A DNA stretch of 64,000 nucleotides from Isoetes taiwanensis (GCA_021234155.1 JAJEKV010000017.1:21171449-21235448); one strand, 5' to 3'; positions 1 through 11,650 are shown, numbered from the stretch's first letter. Translations and numbers: made by a program. The notes: generated by a model not told the origin, from the letters alone.

Positions 1-24
1 AGCTTATAATACACATTCACTTAC

Positions 25-488
25 CAACTTCAAGCTGCTTTGATCCAGTAGTTATAAGCCCCTCAGCACCCCTGACAATTTCACGTTGAAAGTGCTGCAC
101 AATAGACCAAAAAATTCTGTGACCTGTAGAAATTGAAATGCTGCAATATATCACAATGCAAATTATGGGCACTACTTTGCCAGCTCTGGTGGAAATGTAA
201 AGCCTTTCCAGCTGCTGATGGCGCTGAAGCTCTGCTTCATCAATAACTATCTCATTTCCAGGTACTCCAGCGCCTGTAAATTGCTTAAAAACAGCCTGCA
301 ACGACAAAAATATGTAAACCAATAAGTGATCTCTATGTTCTTGGATATATCAATTAGTTTCTAACCAATACCGCACCATACTAAAAGAGTCCAGGAACGA
401 ACGGCTAACGTAGTAACTAGAAATATACCTGCTGCTGTTTTGCAACTTGGTCTCGCAACTTACTAGCCTGTTTCCTTATGGCATCCAT
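25..488 (-). CDS. SH3P2: SH3P2-like SH3-domain protein, first three coding exons (partial)
   Basis: Plant SH3P proteins have a BAR-like coiled coil and a C-terminal SH3 domain and act in clathrin-mediated trafficking and autophagosome formation; this is family knowledge. Three exons join in phase: 429-488 (20 codons from the ATG at 488, MDAIRKQASKLRDQVAKQQQ), 176-295 (40 codons, AVFKQF to STRAGK) and 25-94 (HFQREIVRGAEGL to KQLEV plus one base). Every intron is GT-AG, and the last donor is GTAAGTG at 24. The order 'DEAEL-RHQ-LE-LYISTRA' then 'QREIVRG-EG-ITTGSKQ' matches the N-terminus of Arabidopsis SH3P1-3 as I remember it. The rest of the BAR region and the SH3 domain lie beyond the left edge. 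A CAG acceptor directly before the ATG (about 490) and a GTATGT donor near 569 suggest an intron in the 5' untranslated region. No break is seen in the visible part. Confidence 0.85.
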
Positions 489-812
489 CCTGTGGGTTCA
501 AATAAGCATTAAGACAATGTCTCTCCACCCTCTTTCATGCCGGAAAACTATAAGAGAATAGTACATACCTAGCATACCTTTCCCTCGGTCACGGAGCAAG
601 TCTAGAAAACAGAATTATGCTGAAGTGCGCTTTTCCCCTTTACGCAAGAGTCTTGAGAGGAAAACTCACAAAGTAGGTCAGGTATGTCCCGAGCTATTCC
701 TTCCGAAAACTGAGACAACCGCAACTCTTTACTCTTTTTAGCAGGCCAGTAAAACCCACCAACACGCATTCAATGGCGCAAAAAATACGCAAACGAGCTG
801 GTGAACCGGAAC
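489..812 (-). promoter_or_regulatory. 5' untranslated region and presumed promoter of the SH3P2-like gene
   Basis: This stretch lies upstream of the SH3P2-like start codon. It holds the presumed leader intron (about 490-569) and then sequence with no convincing open frame. I see no strong TATA box. A dispersed repeat begins at about 813, so the gene's own upstream sequence seems to be only about 300 bp before repetitive DNA starts. Confidence 0.35.
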
Positions 813-1795
813 TGGCAAGCAACGGAGTTGTGAGCGCATTCTAATTACATTCTCGATCTAGGCTTGTGGCTTAAAACAGGCGTAAGCTGGCTATGGTGGA
901 AAATGGAGGAACAGATCCGGCAATTGGACTCGTTCCAGAAGCTGTAGATGCACAGGTCGGAAGAAAGAGCGCTCTGTCTTCCCCCCAGGAAATTGTAAAG
1001 CCTAGACATTACCTAGTTTCTGAGAAAGAAAAAAACCCACATTATTTTTCGGCTAGCATCTCCAAATTGACTGCCATTGGTATGCAAAACCATATGAGCA
1101 TGTTCATTTTCGATTTTCAATATCCTTACTATATGGTTGAGTATGCAAAACCATATAAGCATAGTTTATTTCGGCTTCACTATATTCTTACCCTGGTTGC
1201 GGTTTTCGAGTGATATCTTAAGCCACTACTTCATTTTCCACTTAGATGTCACTTCCACTTGTTCAATTGGTGCACCACTTGTTCAATTGGTGCATTGTTC
1301 TGTTCCCAACCATGCTATTGTTGGCCCCAACTATTAAAAATTCTATTCAATAAACAACAACCCATTTCTTGTTCTTTGTAACTTTTAAATATCGTACATA
1401 ACTTACACTCAACAAACCTCATTTCATTATGGCTCAAGATGGAGGTTTGTTATTAGACATTTCTGAACGTGCTTACATGACTTCGAATCATTTGGTTTTT
1501 CAATGGTATTCCTCTTCGAGCCAAGTTGATCGACCATAAATATACATTTAATGGTCAACCAAGCACCTCCCATATCTTTCCTCATTAATCAAAATGGAAC
1601 CCCTTTCACCTGTCTTCTTAAAACCATGGGCAAATGTTGGTAGTCACTAGGCTTCAATAAACCTTGTAACATTCTTCTTTAAAGAAGCCTTTGGTCTAAT
1701 GGTCCACTAGCCCTAGAAAAATATATTTCAAGGCCATCCAAGGTCCCATTTAATGTAAGGTCATTGGGGGCAAGGCTCAATAAGCAATGTTTTTA
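813..1795 (+). repeat. Dispersed repeat R1, copy 1 (long form)
   Basis: The same sequence recurs at 3014-3737, 17757-18430 and 21377-22375. The shared core begins TGCCATTGGTATGCAAAACC (near 1073 here). It contains a doubled block built on 'ATGCAAAACCATATRAGCAT', a conserved stretch beginning ATGGCTCAAGATGGAGG (1430) and an end near GGCTCAATAAGCAATG plus a T run. Copies 1 and 4 also share about 260 bp before the core (813-1072), with a short open frame from the ATG at 893. No transposase or terminal inverted repeat is recognised, so it is an unclassified non-autonomous element. This copy has a local 19-bp duplication of 'CACTTGTTCAATTGGTGCA' around 1255-1293. Confidence 0.75.
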
Positions 1796-1970
1796 GTAGG
1801 GTTGCCTAACCCGAGGTGCACGATTTCGTGCAATTCTAGCTTATACACGTGTAAGCCGCATGTATCCTACGTGTACGCCTTCTTCCTTCGTAGCTGTGGC
1901 CTTCTACACCCAGCTTCTTTCAGACTTCACCAATCTCCGCCTTCTCTGCTTCAGATCTCATCCAAGTTCA

Positions 1971-2521
1971 ATGGCTCAATCTAAGATGGCCATCTCAGTT
2001 CTCTGCTCCTATCAACACAAGCCTGGATTTTTCGTGGGCCTTAAATACCGCGAACAACTGCTTCGGGCACCTCCAAGCAGGTTTAGCTTCTGTAAACCCT
2101 AATTTTTCTGATGAAGAAAACAAAGGACATGCTAGTTAAAAGATCCAAATGCAACGGGGAGCTCCCTTGGGTCATGTAATTCCTTTTCTATGTGGAAACA
2201 TTTCCGAAACAAAGATTAGGATCCCTCTTGCAGAACAGTTGATGTCTCGAGTTCAGGGCCTCAGCATGAGTTTGGGGCTTTTTGAAAAAGAAGGCAGGCA
2301 AGCTGGGCCTGTTTTGTCTCCTGAAGAGTAGGGTGAAGCTGAAGAAGAGCATCTGCACTTGCATTGGCTAGCAATAAAAGGGCTATTTTGCATGAGTTTT
2401 ATTCTCCAAAATGTACCCCGTGTAAGTCGTTGTTAAAGCTGGTTCTGGAGGTCGAGAGGAAGAATCAAGATTGGCTGCATGTAGTCATGGCAGATGTTGC
2501 CAATTGGAGATGGCTGCAGAG
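1971..2521 (+). pseudogene. Thioredoxin-like fold gene, plastid-type, broken
   Basis: The last segment (2364-2521) reads ASNKRAILHEFYSPKCTPCK and continues to a VVMADVANWRWLQ-like end. It resembles plastid thioredoxin-like proteins, and the redox motif CTPC lies at 2412-2423. Upstream in another frame (about 2200-2331) is QLMSRVQGLSMSLGLFEKEG ending in SPEE and a TAG at 2329. Just before the thioredoxin part the frame changes by one base: GAAGAGCATCTGC reads as EEE-ASAL only if a G is restored. An ATG at 1971 opens a 43-codon Ser/Arg-bearing leader that could be a transit peptide; it ends in TAA at 2100-2102 unless the GT at about 2092 is a donor. A donor (AG|GTTAGA) follows at 2522, but no later exon was recognised. 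A CACGTG G-box core lies near 1845. Stop plus frameshift argue for a pseudogene; the family call is from memory. Confidence 0.6.
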
Positions 2522-3013
2522 GTTAGATCTACCTTACTTTGCATAAATCAAATGAAGTTTTTAGTTGGAGCTTTTCAAGTATCAAATCGTAAACATGTCA
2601 ACCTGAGATAAACTTTCTAATATTTGAAATTATTATGAGTACTGCATGGGTACTTTGCATTAGCCAAGGAAACAATTGTGCTCTCAGGAAAGGTCATGTG
2701 AACTGTAAAATGTGGTACATTGTTAGAAGCTTGCATCTAAACAACAGAAGAACCTTCCGGTTGTCTAGCAAAAGTTGCATAGCCTTCTAATAGGTGGAAA
2801 AGTTTATACCTTTATAAAATAGCCAGTTCAACAACTGTAGTCTTCACGAGGTTATGGATAGCTGAATGTAGAAAGTGGGATCATATCTGGCCTACATTAT
2901 TAGTTCCAAGAAGCCAGCTTGTTGGGACTTCCATTTTGTAATTACTTGACTCTTATGTTCGGTTGGAGAAGTATAATGCTGGATGGAAGAAGATTATCCA
3001 TTGCCCTTGTGCC
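2522..3013. other. Non-coding stretch after the thioredoxin-like remnant
   Basis: The sequence is moderately AT-rich with no sustained open frame. It may be the next intron of the thioredoxin-like remnant, but the expected continuation of the fold was not found. R1 copy 2 starts abruptly at 3014. Confidence 0.4.
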
Positions 3014-3737
3014 TGCCATTGGTATGCAAAACCATATGAGCATGTTTATTTTCGATTTTCAATATCCTTACCATATGGTTGAGTATGCAAAACCATATAA
3101 GCATAGTTTATTTCGGCTTCACTATATTCTTACCCTGGTTGCGGGTTTTCCAAGTGATATCTTAAGCCACTACTTCATTTTCCACTTAGATGTCACTTCC
3201 ACTTGTTCAATTGGTGCATTGTTCTGTTCCCAACCATGCTATTGTTGGCCCCAACTATTAAAAATTCTATTCAATAAACAACAACCCATTTCTTGATTTC
3301 TTATTTTTGTAACTTTTAAATATCGTACATGTCAACTTACACTCAACAAACCTCATTTCATTATGGCTCAAGATGGAGGTTTGTTATTAGGCATTTCTGA
3401 ACGTGCTTACATGACTTCGAATCATTTGGTTTTTCAATGGTATTCCTCTTCGAGCCAAGTTGATCGACCATAAATATACATTTAATGGTCAACCAAGCAC
3501 CTCCCATATCTTTCCTCATTAATCAAAATGGAACCCCTTTCACCTGTCTTCTTAAAACCATGGGTAGATGTTGGTAGTCACTAGGCTTCGAATAAACATT
3601 GTAACATTCTTTTTTGAAGAAGCCTTTGGTCTAATGGTCCACGAGCCCTAGAAAAATATATTTCAAGGCCATCCAAATTCCCAATTTAATGTAAGGTGAT
3701 TGGGGGCAAGGCTCAATAAGCAATGTTTTTTTTTAGC
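3014..3737 (+). repeat. Dispersed repeat R1, copy 2 (core only)
   Basis: This copy begins exactly at the core start TGCCATTGGTATGCAAAACC and lacks the 260-bp leader seen in copies 1 and 4. That fixes the left boundary of the mobile core. It ends with GGCTCAATAAGCAATG plus a T run near 3737. Internal order matches the other copies. Confidence 0.75.
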
Positions 3738-4727
3738 ACACCAGCTCTACCGGGCCTACAGCCTTTCCTCAAATTCTAGCCTATCCACGTGTAATTTCCA
3801 TGTCATCAAAATCTGACGTGGCTTGTTTTGCACCATCAGATGTATGGTTTTAAAAATCTAAGGCTGAGAAAATTAGAAATTCGGCCAAAAATGGGCATGG
3901 CACTGAGCCATGGAGATGGAGAAGGTCACGGATAATTTTCTGCCTCTTTCGCAGATTTCCCCTGTTGGTTCAATCTGTTTCAAATATTCGTCACAAGAAT
4001 TCTCGTCCTGTTATAGTTGGATCAACGAAAAGATAGTGCAAAACCGTGCTATGCCGCCCCATCATAGCATATGGCTAGGACCATTTCCTTTTCTTCGTTG
4101 TCATATCCTTTTTAGCTGGCGATCATGATATTATGTCCGATTGAAGCTTCCAGGATGAACAGTTTCTTCCAAAAGCTCAAAATAGGAGCTGCCTTCTTTG
4201 TGAGGTAAAACAAACAACTCTAGCCTTCTACAATGTTAGTCCAATTGAATGTAGCTGCATTATTTTAGGTTTAAGATCATTGATCTGCCGTATTCTCATG
4301 ATTTGATTTTAGCCCAAATGTAAAACGCCAGTTTTGTCTTCCTCCAGATATCGAACGAGGTAATGCTTAATCCATTTTAAATTTGAAACAATGGCCGTAA
4401 TATTGGGCAGCCGTGATCAACTGGATTTGTAGTTGGGCTATGGTAGTTGGATGGTCAGTCTCAATAATGACCTTATACCCATTTGCAAGTCATAAAACAA
4501 ACTAGAAATGATGGGTTCTGCTTTGTTCTAGATTCTGCCACAGATGGCCATGGCTTAACTCCGTTTTAAGTACAGATGAATGCTTAGATTCGCTTGAATT
4601 AGACGAAATACAGAGAGTTCAGTATCTGACATTCTTATAAGGTGGGGTGATGTAATCGAGTAAAAGGCTGCTATTGATGCATGCTTGAAGTAGGATGGTC
4701 ATAGGCTAGTTAACTTTTTGTGGCCAG
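3738..4727. other. Unassigned stretch before the PPR remnant, with a small open frame
   Basis: A 72-codon frame opens at 3910 (MEMEKVTDNFLPLSQISPVG...). It has no recognisable domain and could be a chance frame or a decayed leader of the PPR gene that follows. The rest shows no coding signal. Confidence 0.3.
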
Positions 4728-5756
4728 GTGTGGGATGAGAAGGATTTTGCAGAGGGCAAACGTGTTCAGGAACACATTATGAAAGTTGGACTAGATCAGA
4801 ATAAGCTTCTAAGGAATCTCTTTGTCCAGATGTATTATGCCAAATGCGGAGCTTTGCATGAATCAAGGGCAATGCATGATGATCTGAGCATGCCAGTTCC
4901 TCATTCTTGCAACGCCATAATTATTGGCATTATTGCAACAAGGTTATTTTGACGAGGCTATGCATCCTTTTTATATAATTCTTAACCAGATGCAGCTGTA
5001 GGGAATGCCATGATCAAGGCCTTTGCAAATCATGCTCAGCTTGAAAATGTTGTAGAAATCCTTGAACATATGCCCCAATAAAGTCTAATCTTTTTAGTAA
5101 CAGGATATGCTAAACATGGTAGCTCAAACAAGCCAAAAATTATTTCGAGCAGATTCCAAAGCTGAGATGTTGTTTCCTGGATGGATAGCTATGCTCTCAG
5201 GTTTTATTGAAAATAGATATTTCAGTGAAGCCCTAGACTTCTTTAGATATGCTTTAACGAAACATGGTTTCATGGATAACCATGCTTTCAGCTTGTGTTT
5301 GCCAAGGATACATCAAGGAGATCTTTGCTATCTTTAAACAGATGCCTCATCTTAATCAGTTTTCATTAAATTTTATGATTTCTGTATATGTCAAGAAAGG
5401 CAAACTGAAGGAGGCCATTCAATTGATGGAGGAAATGCCAGACAAGAATGTAGTTAGTTGGAATTCCATGCTTGCAGGTTACTGTCAGAGGCATTTGATA
5501 CTGTTAAGCAGATTTCTAAAAGAAGCTATCATGGAACCATGACGATTCCCATGTATGCAAAGAAACTTCAAGGGCAGGTTCTTTCTTTATTTAAAAGAAT
5601 GCCTCATAGAGATGATGTAAACAAACTTGATTACCTCATGTTGCAGTTGGCGAAACTTCAACCAAATGTCACAACCAAATTTGGCGAGTTGCACTGCAAT
5701 GACTTCAGCATATGCCAGGCACAGGCATATGGAGGATGCACTTCATTTTTTTAAAC
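4728..5756 (+). pseudogene. PLS-class pentatricopeptide repeat (PPR) gene, broken
   Basis: PPR proteins are organelle RNA-binding proteins. Recognisable repeat pieces lie in different frames: KDFAEGKRVQEHIMKVGLDQ and LLRNLFVQMYYAKCGALHES (4740-4870), NAMIKAFANHAQLENVVEIL (about 5005-5065), LNFMISVYVKKGKLKEAIQL then MEEMPDKNVVSWNSMLAGYC (about 5367-5485), and SLFKRMPHRD (5584-5614). 'MPDKNVVSWNSML' is a hallmark of the P-L-S arrangement. At least four frameshifts or stops interrupt it, including after SCNAIIIGIIATRLF near 4950, after LEHMPQ near 5078, between the 5260-5340 and 5340-5480 frames, and near 5490. It is therefore dead. No C-terminal E/DYW domain is visible before the frames end near 5756. 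Confidence 0.8.
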
Positions 5757-5954
5757 ATAGCTTCATCTGATTTGATCTATAGGACTTCCACGATCACACT
5801 CACCCCAGTTTTTGGTCCACTGTTGAAAACATCAGTTTTGGTAGGTCTACATGTCCTGTTTTCAAAGAATCCTACATGTGGATTTGTGAAGGTATGGTTT
5901 TGTTCGATAATGGTGTTCTTTTTTCAGTGGACTAAAACATCCACTGTTGTTTTG

Positions 5955-6350
5955 TAGTTTCTTCTATTGTTACATGTCATTTTATAATACAATTCACTGT
6001 AGGAAAGAATATTTGAATTTCTACATGTCTAATAATTCTATTGTCACATGTCTTTATAGACGTAGGAAATAATATTTGATTCTCTACATGTCCTATACTT
6101 CCATTCACATGTCTTTATAGTAGTAGGACAGAGTACTTTATTTGCTAAGGCATTGTAGGAAAGAATACATGAATTACGACATGTGTAATACTTCTATTGT
6201 CACATGTCTTTATAGAAGTAGGAAAGAATACTTAACATGTCCTATCCTTCCATATCACGGGTCTTTATAGTGGTAGGACAGAGTACTTGATTTGCTACAT
6301 GTGCACGATTTGTCGACGCGCACGATCACATGTCCTTATACTAGTATTCC
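5955..6350. repeat. Degenerate tandem repeat, about 70-75 bp, rich in ACATGT
   Basis: The order 'cttctattgtcACATGTctttatag-agTAGGAaagaatact-gaattctACATGT' recurs about five times with drift. Each unit carries the palindrome ACATGT or a close variant, plus GTAGGA. No coding is present. Confidence 0.65.
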
Positions 6351-6390
6351 ATGTAAGACAAGTTACTTCAACTACTTCAATTACTTAACA

Positions 6391-6883
6391 CCTATTTTTG
6401 CATAACAAAACCATCAAGAATTTGATTTGTATTCCTTGAGGGAGTGCAGGACCACAAAGAAATCCCTAAGCATTAATGTCATAGGATCATCATTTGAAAT
6501 CCTAACAATATCCTAACATTTTGGATATTGTTAGAGAAAAGACCATTAAACCACGCCTACATTTTGCATAACAAACCATTAAGAATTGTGAGATGTATTT
6601 TTTATGGAGGATAGGACCATTGCAACAAATCCCCAAGCATTAAAATGGCAAGACCATGCAATATCCTAACATTATTCCCCATTTTGATATCGTTAGTGGA
6701 ACACCATTAAACCGCTCCTACATCTTGGTATAATTTAGACCATTAAGAATTTGAGATGTAATTGTTTATGGGGAATAGGACCATTGCAACAAATCCCCAA
6801 GCATTATAAAATGGCAAGACTATGCAATATCCTAACATTATACCCCCATTTTGATATCATTAGTGGGACACCATTAAACCATG
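6391..6883. repeat. Tandem repeat of three units, about 161-167 bp each
   Basis: Units run at 6391-6555, 6556-6716 and 6717-6883; a fourth begins at 6884 and stops. Each starts CCTA(C/T)AT, followed by 'CCAT(C/T)AAGAATT', 'AGGACCA...CAACAAATCC', 'AAGCATTA', 'ATATCCTAACATT' and 'ACCATTAAACC'. Units 2 and 3 are closest to each other. Confidence 0.8.
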
Positions 6884-7046
6884 CCTACATCTAGTTGGTA
6901 CTAAGGTTCGCTATAGACAATCCAATAGTTATCCACGCCATCCAATGGTTTTAATTGTATCTAATTTATCTTATACAATGGTTCTTTCTAAGAATGCAAT
7001 GGTTCTTTGAAAACAAGATAACTTATTGCACTTAGACGATTTGCAC

Positions 7047-10000
7047 TAAGAACATATCAAACCGCAAAGTGTCCCGCAATGATCGTGTAGAAACCCAAGT
7101 GTTTTGTTGTTCTGGGCAAAGACAAAGGCTCGAATGGAGATTTGACTTCATGTTGTCCAAAACAAATGAAATTACCCTAGGGACCAAGTTACATGGTCAT
7201 TTTTTTGCAAAGAAAAAGAAACACAAACCCTCTACATGGCAAGATTTTGCACCCTCCGCTAAGGCCAATTCACTACTTAACGTGTTGGGCATGAGCTACT
7301 TTGGCGCTTCCCCGGAGCAGGGGTGGTCTTCTCGCCCACGAAACTTGGTCTCTCGAGGTAATGTCGATGTTTTGAGTCCGCTATGGCGTAGTCGATCACC
7401 GCCCGAGGTGGGAGAGTTGCCCGCCCATGGCCAAGGACCTTCCAGAGAGGACCTTTTGGGTCGAATCGCTTCGGAAGGTTTTAGGGTCTCCGTTCAAGGC
7501 CAACGCCTCCCACTACCTCATGACATTATGCAAGCTCCTGGTCCAATCTGCTGGGGTATGGGCTCCAAAACGAAACCCCCGGCCTTGCCGTGTTATTGTA
7601 GGGTTTACGCTTATGGAGGTCGCTTTGGTCCGCTGCACTTGGGACATGGTCGAAGCAGCCATGCGCTTTGAAAACACGAGGTAGTAGAAATTGCAAGAAT
7701 GGGGTTTGGATTTATTCTCCTCCTAGTTTTACAATTAAAAGTGTAGAACGCCTTATGCAGTAGCAAAATTGTTTGGGGTCACTCGGATTGGCAAATAGAT
7801 CGAAACTCTATTATTTCAGTTCTCATGGCTCCCCATGCATGTTTAGAAATGGTCCACCTAGTTATCAAAGAAGTCGACCATGTTTTGGCCTCCAAAACGT
7901 AAAACCCCGCGGCGCTAGGGTTATTGTAGGGTTTACGCTATAGAGGTCGAAGTTTTATTCAGGCTGCACTTGAGACATGGTCGAGAAGCCGCAGCTTGAA
8001 AACAAGAAGCAATAGAAACCCAATTTAAATGGGGTTTGGATTTACCGAGGCGGGCTTTCCTATCGCTGCTCCCTCCCGGAGGGCAAATGCCAATGCCTCC
8101 CTTCCCCGAGTCCGGTTTCCTATCCGACCGCTGAATTCTCCATTCAAGTAACTTGCTTCGAACAGGTTCAAACAAATTCAAGATCTGTCCGGGAGAACAT
8201 ATCAAACCGCAAAGTGTCCTGCAGTCGAGCGTGTAGAAACCCAAGTGTTTTGTCGTTCGGCAAAGATAAAGGTTCGAATGGAGATTTGACTTCGCCATGT
8301 CGTCCGAAACAGCGAAATTACCCTAGAGACCAAGTTACACGGTCATTCTTTGCAGCAAAAGAAGCACGAACCCTCTACATGGCAGTATTCTACACCCTCC
8401 GCTAAGGCCAATTCACTACGAACGTGTTGGACATGAGCTACTTTGGCGCTTCCTAGAGCATGGGTGGTCTTCTGCCTACGAAACTTGGTCTCCAGGGTAA
8501 TGTCGATGTTTCGAGTTTGTTGGCAGAGTCAGATCACAGTTCCGGGGTGGGATAGTTGCCCGTCCGTGGCCAAGGACCTTCCAAAGAGGACCTTTTGGGT
8601 CGAACTGCTTCTGGAAGGTTTTAGGGCTCCGTCTTCTGGCGTCAACGCCTTCCCACTACCTCATGACATTGTGCAAGATCCTGGTCGAATCTGACTAGGG
8701 TATGGCCTCCAAAACGTAAACCTTATGCGTTGCTAGGTTATTGTAGGGTTTACGTTATGGAGGTCGAGTTTTATTCAGTTGCACTTGAGACATGGTTGAG
8801 AAGCTGCAGTTGAAAACAAGAAGCAATAGAAACCCATTTAAAATGGGGTTTGGATTTACCGAGGCAAAGCTTTCCTACCAAAGTGCTCCTCCCGAGGGCA
8901 AATGCCAATGCATGCCTTCCCCGAGCCCGCTTCCCTATCCGACCGCTGAATTCTCCATTCAAGTAACTTGCTTCGAAGCAGTGTTCAAAAATTCAAGATC
9001 CGTCCCGAGAACATATCAAACCGCAAAGTGTCCCGCAAATGAATCGTAGAAACCCAAGTGTTTTGTCGCTCGGGCAGTACAAAGGTCTCGAATGGAGATT
9101 TGACTTCGCCACGTCCGTCCAAAAACAAATAAATTACCCTAGGGACCAAGTTACACCTGGCCATTTTTGCAAAGAAAAGAAACACGAAACCCTCTACATG
9201 GCAAAGATTTTCGCACCCTCCGCTAAGGCCAATTCACTACGAACGTGTTGGACATGAGCTACTTTGGTGCTTCCCGAGTAGGGTCTTCTTCCCACCTAAA
9301 CTTGGTCTCCGTGGTAATGTCGATGTTTCAAGTTCGCTTGGCGAGTCGATCACGCCCGGTGGGAGAGTTGCCCGTCCGGGCCAAGGACCTTCCGAGAGGA
9401 CATTTTGGGTCGAATCGCTCGAAGGTTTTAGGGTCTCCGCCTTCCGCATCAACGCCTCCCACTACCTCATGACATTGTGCAAGATCCTGGTCCAATCCGC
9501 TTTATGCAAGAAATATGATAACCTTTGAAATTTTCAGTAGAGGAGTTTGGCAAGGGATAGAATAGAGGGATCTTGAGAACTTAAAGCGGCACACCCTTCC
9601 CCAAATCGAACCCAAGCCGGGACTTTGGCGCAGCTTTCTCACCGAGGGGAGAGGCCGACCCCGTGAGATGGACCTCGTAAAGGTTGGCGGTGCACTTTCC
9701 TATCGGGCCTCCTCCGGGAGGGCAAATGCCAATAACCCTCCCCTTTACGGAGCTCAATTTTCCTATCCCAACGCTGAATCCGCCATTTTAGTAACTTGCT
9801 TCGAAAGCAGGCTCAAAAGAATCCAAGATCCGCCCGGAGAACTTATCAAACCACGATTTATTTCTCGCCGGTTGACCGCGTGAAAACCAAGTGTTTTGTC
9901 GTTCGACAAGTACAAAGGCTCGAATGGAGATTGACTTAAGCCATGTCGTTAGGAATGGCGACCTCGGGGACCAAGTTACCGCGGTCATTTTTTGCAAACA

Positions 10001-10666
10001 AAGAAACACGAACCCTCTACATGGCGGTATTCCACCCACCTCCTAGGCCAATTGACTCTGAGCGTGTTGGACATAAGTTACTTTGGTGCTTCTTGGAGAA
10101 GGGTGGTCTTCGCCCACGAAACTTGGTCCCGGGGTAAATTCCACATTTTGAGTCCATTGGCGAGTCAGTTCCGGGTTTGGAGTGGGAGAGTTGCTGTCCG
10201 CGTCTGGCGGGCCGAGAGCACCTTTGGGCAAAAGCCAGGAAGGTTTTAAGGGTCTGTCTTGGCATCAACACCCTCCTCTATATGATGACATTGTGCAAGA
10301 TCCCCAGTTGAATCTCGACTGAGATCACGACCTCAAAATGTAAACCCCGTATGTTGCTAGGTTATTGAAAGGTTTGCGTTGTGGAGGTGAGTTTTCAAAA
10401 ATTTCGCAGGGACATGGTCAAGAAGCGCGCCATGAAAATGTGAAGCAATAGGAACCGAGGGAATGGAATTTGGATTTATCTTCCTTCGGTGTGGCAATTA
10501 GAAGTCAAGAGCACCTTTGCAAGCAAAATTGTTTGGGATCATTCGATGGATGGCCAATAGATCCAAACTCGTTATTTCGCCATGGTGGCTCGCATGTGTG
10601 TTTAGCAAAGGTGCATCTAGCTATCCGAGAAAACGATCACATTTTGGCCTCCGAAACGTAAACCCT
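7047..10666. repeat. Satellite-like tandem array of 0.8-1.1 kb units (left part of foldback)
   Basis: The block 'AtcAAACCGCaaAGTGTCC...AAGTGTTTTGT' starts units at about 7047, 8194, 9011 and 9840. A second marker, CCTCTACATGGC, recurs at about 1138, 820 and 822 bp spacing. Each unit also contains a GGCCTCC-AACGTAAACC...GGGTTTACG-GGAGG hairpin or a decayed form, and a 'GGCAAATGCCAATG-CCTCCC' stretch. Units drift by many small indels. The third unit holds extra sequence at about 9500-9660. The longest open frame here (200 codons from 7069) is not preserved in the other units, so I treat the array as non-coding. Confidence 0.8.
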
Positions 10667-10707
10667 ACAATAACCTAGCAACACACAGGGTTTACGCTTT
10701 GGAGGCC
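10646..10707. repeat. Central hairpin at the axis of the large inverted repeat
   Basis: GGCCTCCGAAACGTAAACCC (from 10646) is near-complementary to the arm ending at 10707 (GGGTTTACGCTTTGGAGGCC, from 10688). The loop is about 20 bp (10667-10686). It marks the turning point between direct units on the left and inverted units on the right. Confidence 0.85.
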
Positions 10708-11650
10708 AAAGCGCGGTCGCTTTCTTTGATAGCTAGGTGCCTTTGCTAAACACACATGCGAGCCATGGCAACCGAAATAACAGAGTTTGATCTATTGGCC
10801 ATCCCTAATGATCCCAAACAATTTTGCTACCGCAAAAGGCGCCTTGACTTCTAATTGCCACACCGAGGAGGATAACTCCAAACCCCATTCCATCGGTTCC
10901 CTATTGCTTCATGTTCTCAATTGCGCCTTCTCAACCATGACCCAAGTGCAACCGACTAAAACTTGACCCCATAACGTAAACCCTTCAATAACCTAGCAAC
11001 ACACAGGGTTTACGTTTCGGAGGCTATATCCTAGTCAGATTCGACCAAAATCTTGCACAATGTCATCACGTAGAGGGAGGGTGTTGACGCCATAAGATGG
11101 ACCTTTAAAACCTTTCGAAGGCAGTTCGCCCCAAAGGTCCTGTCCCAAAGAACCCTGGCCATGGATGGGCAACTTTCCCACCCTGAATCGTGAACCCACT
11201 CGCCAATGGACTCAAAATGTCGACTTTACCCCGGGAGCAAGTTTCGTGGCAAAAGACCACCCCTTCTCCAAAAAGCACCAAAGTAGCTCATGTCCAACAC
11301 GCTCAGAAGTCAATTGCCTAGGAGGTGGTCATGAATACCGCTATGTAGAGGGTTCGTGTTTCTTTCGATGCCAAAAATGACCGTGTAACTTGGTCTTTGG
11401 GGTAATTTCGCCATTCCGGATGACATGGCGAAGTCGAATCTCCATTCCAGAGCCTTTGTACTGTCCGAACGACAAAACACTTGGTTTTCTATGCGGTCAA
11501 CCCGCAGAACGCTTCGTGGTGTGATAAGTTCTCCCGGGCGGATCTTGGATTTTTTTAAGTCCGCTCAAGCAAAGTTACTTGAATGACGGATTCAACTACC
11601 GGATAGGGAAAATTGAGCTCCCGGAGGGGGGGAGGGGGGTATTGGCATTT
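10687..11650. repeat. Right arm of the large inverted repeat
   Basis: This arm is the reverse complement, with drift, of roughly 9700-10666. Mirrored landmarks include 'CGAGCCATGGC' (10759), 'GTAGAGGGTTCGTG' (11346, mirroring CACGAACCCTCTAC), 'CAAAACACTTGG' (11474) and 'GATAAGTTCTCCCGG' (11523, mirroring the GGAGAACTTATC near 9836). The arm ends at the 19-bp minisatellite. Confidence 0.85.

Noticed and set aside
893-1213. 106-codon frame MVENGGTDPAIGLVPEA... as a real gene
   Set aside because: The matching copy near 21470 has a TGA inside the frame, and the frame ends in R1 repeat sequence; it is kept only as a possible captured fragment.
7069-7671. 200-codon plus-strand open frame
   Set aside because: It lies in the satellite unit, is not preserved in the other three units, and matches no family.
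10646-10707. Telomere-like AAACCCTA motif near the satellite axis
   Set aside because: A single AAACCCTA in the hairpin is not a tandem telomere repeat.
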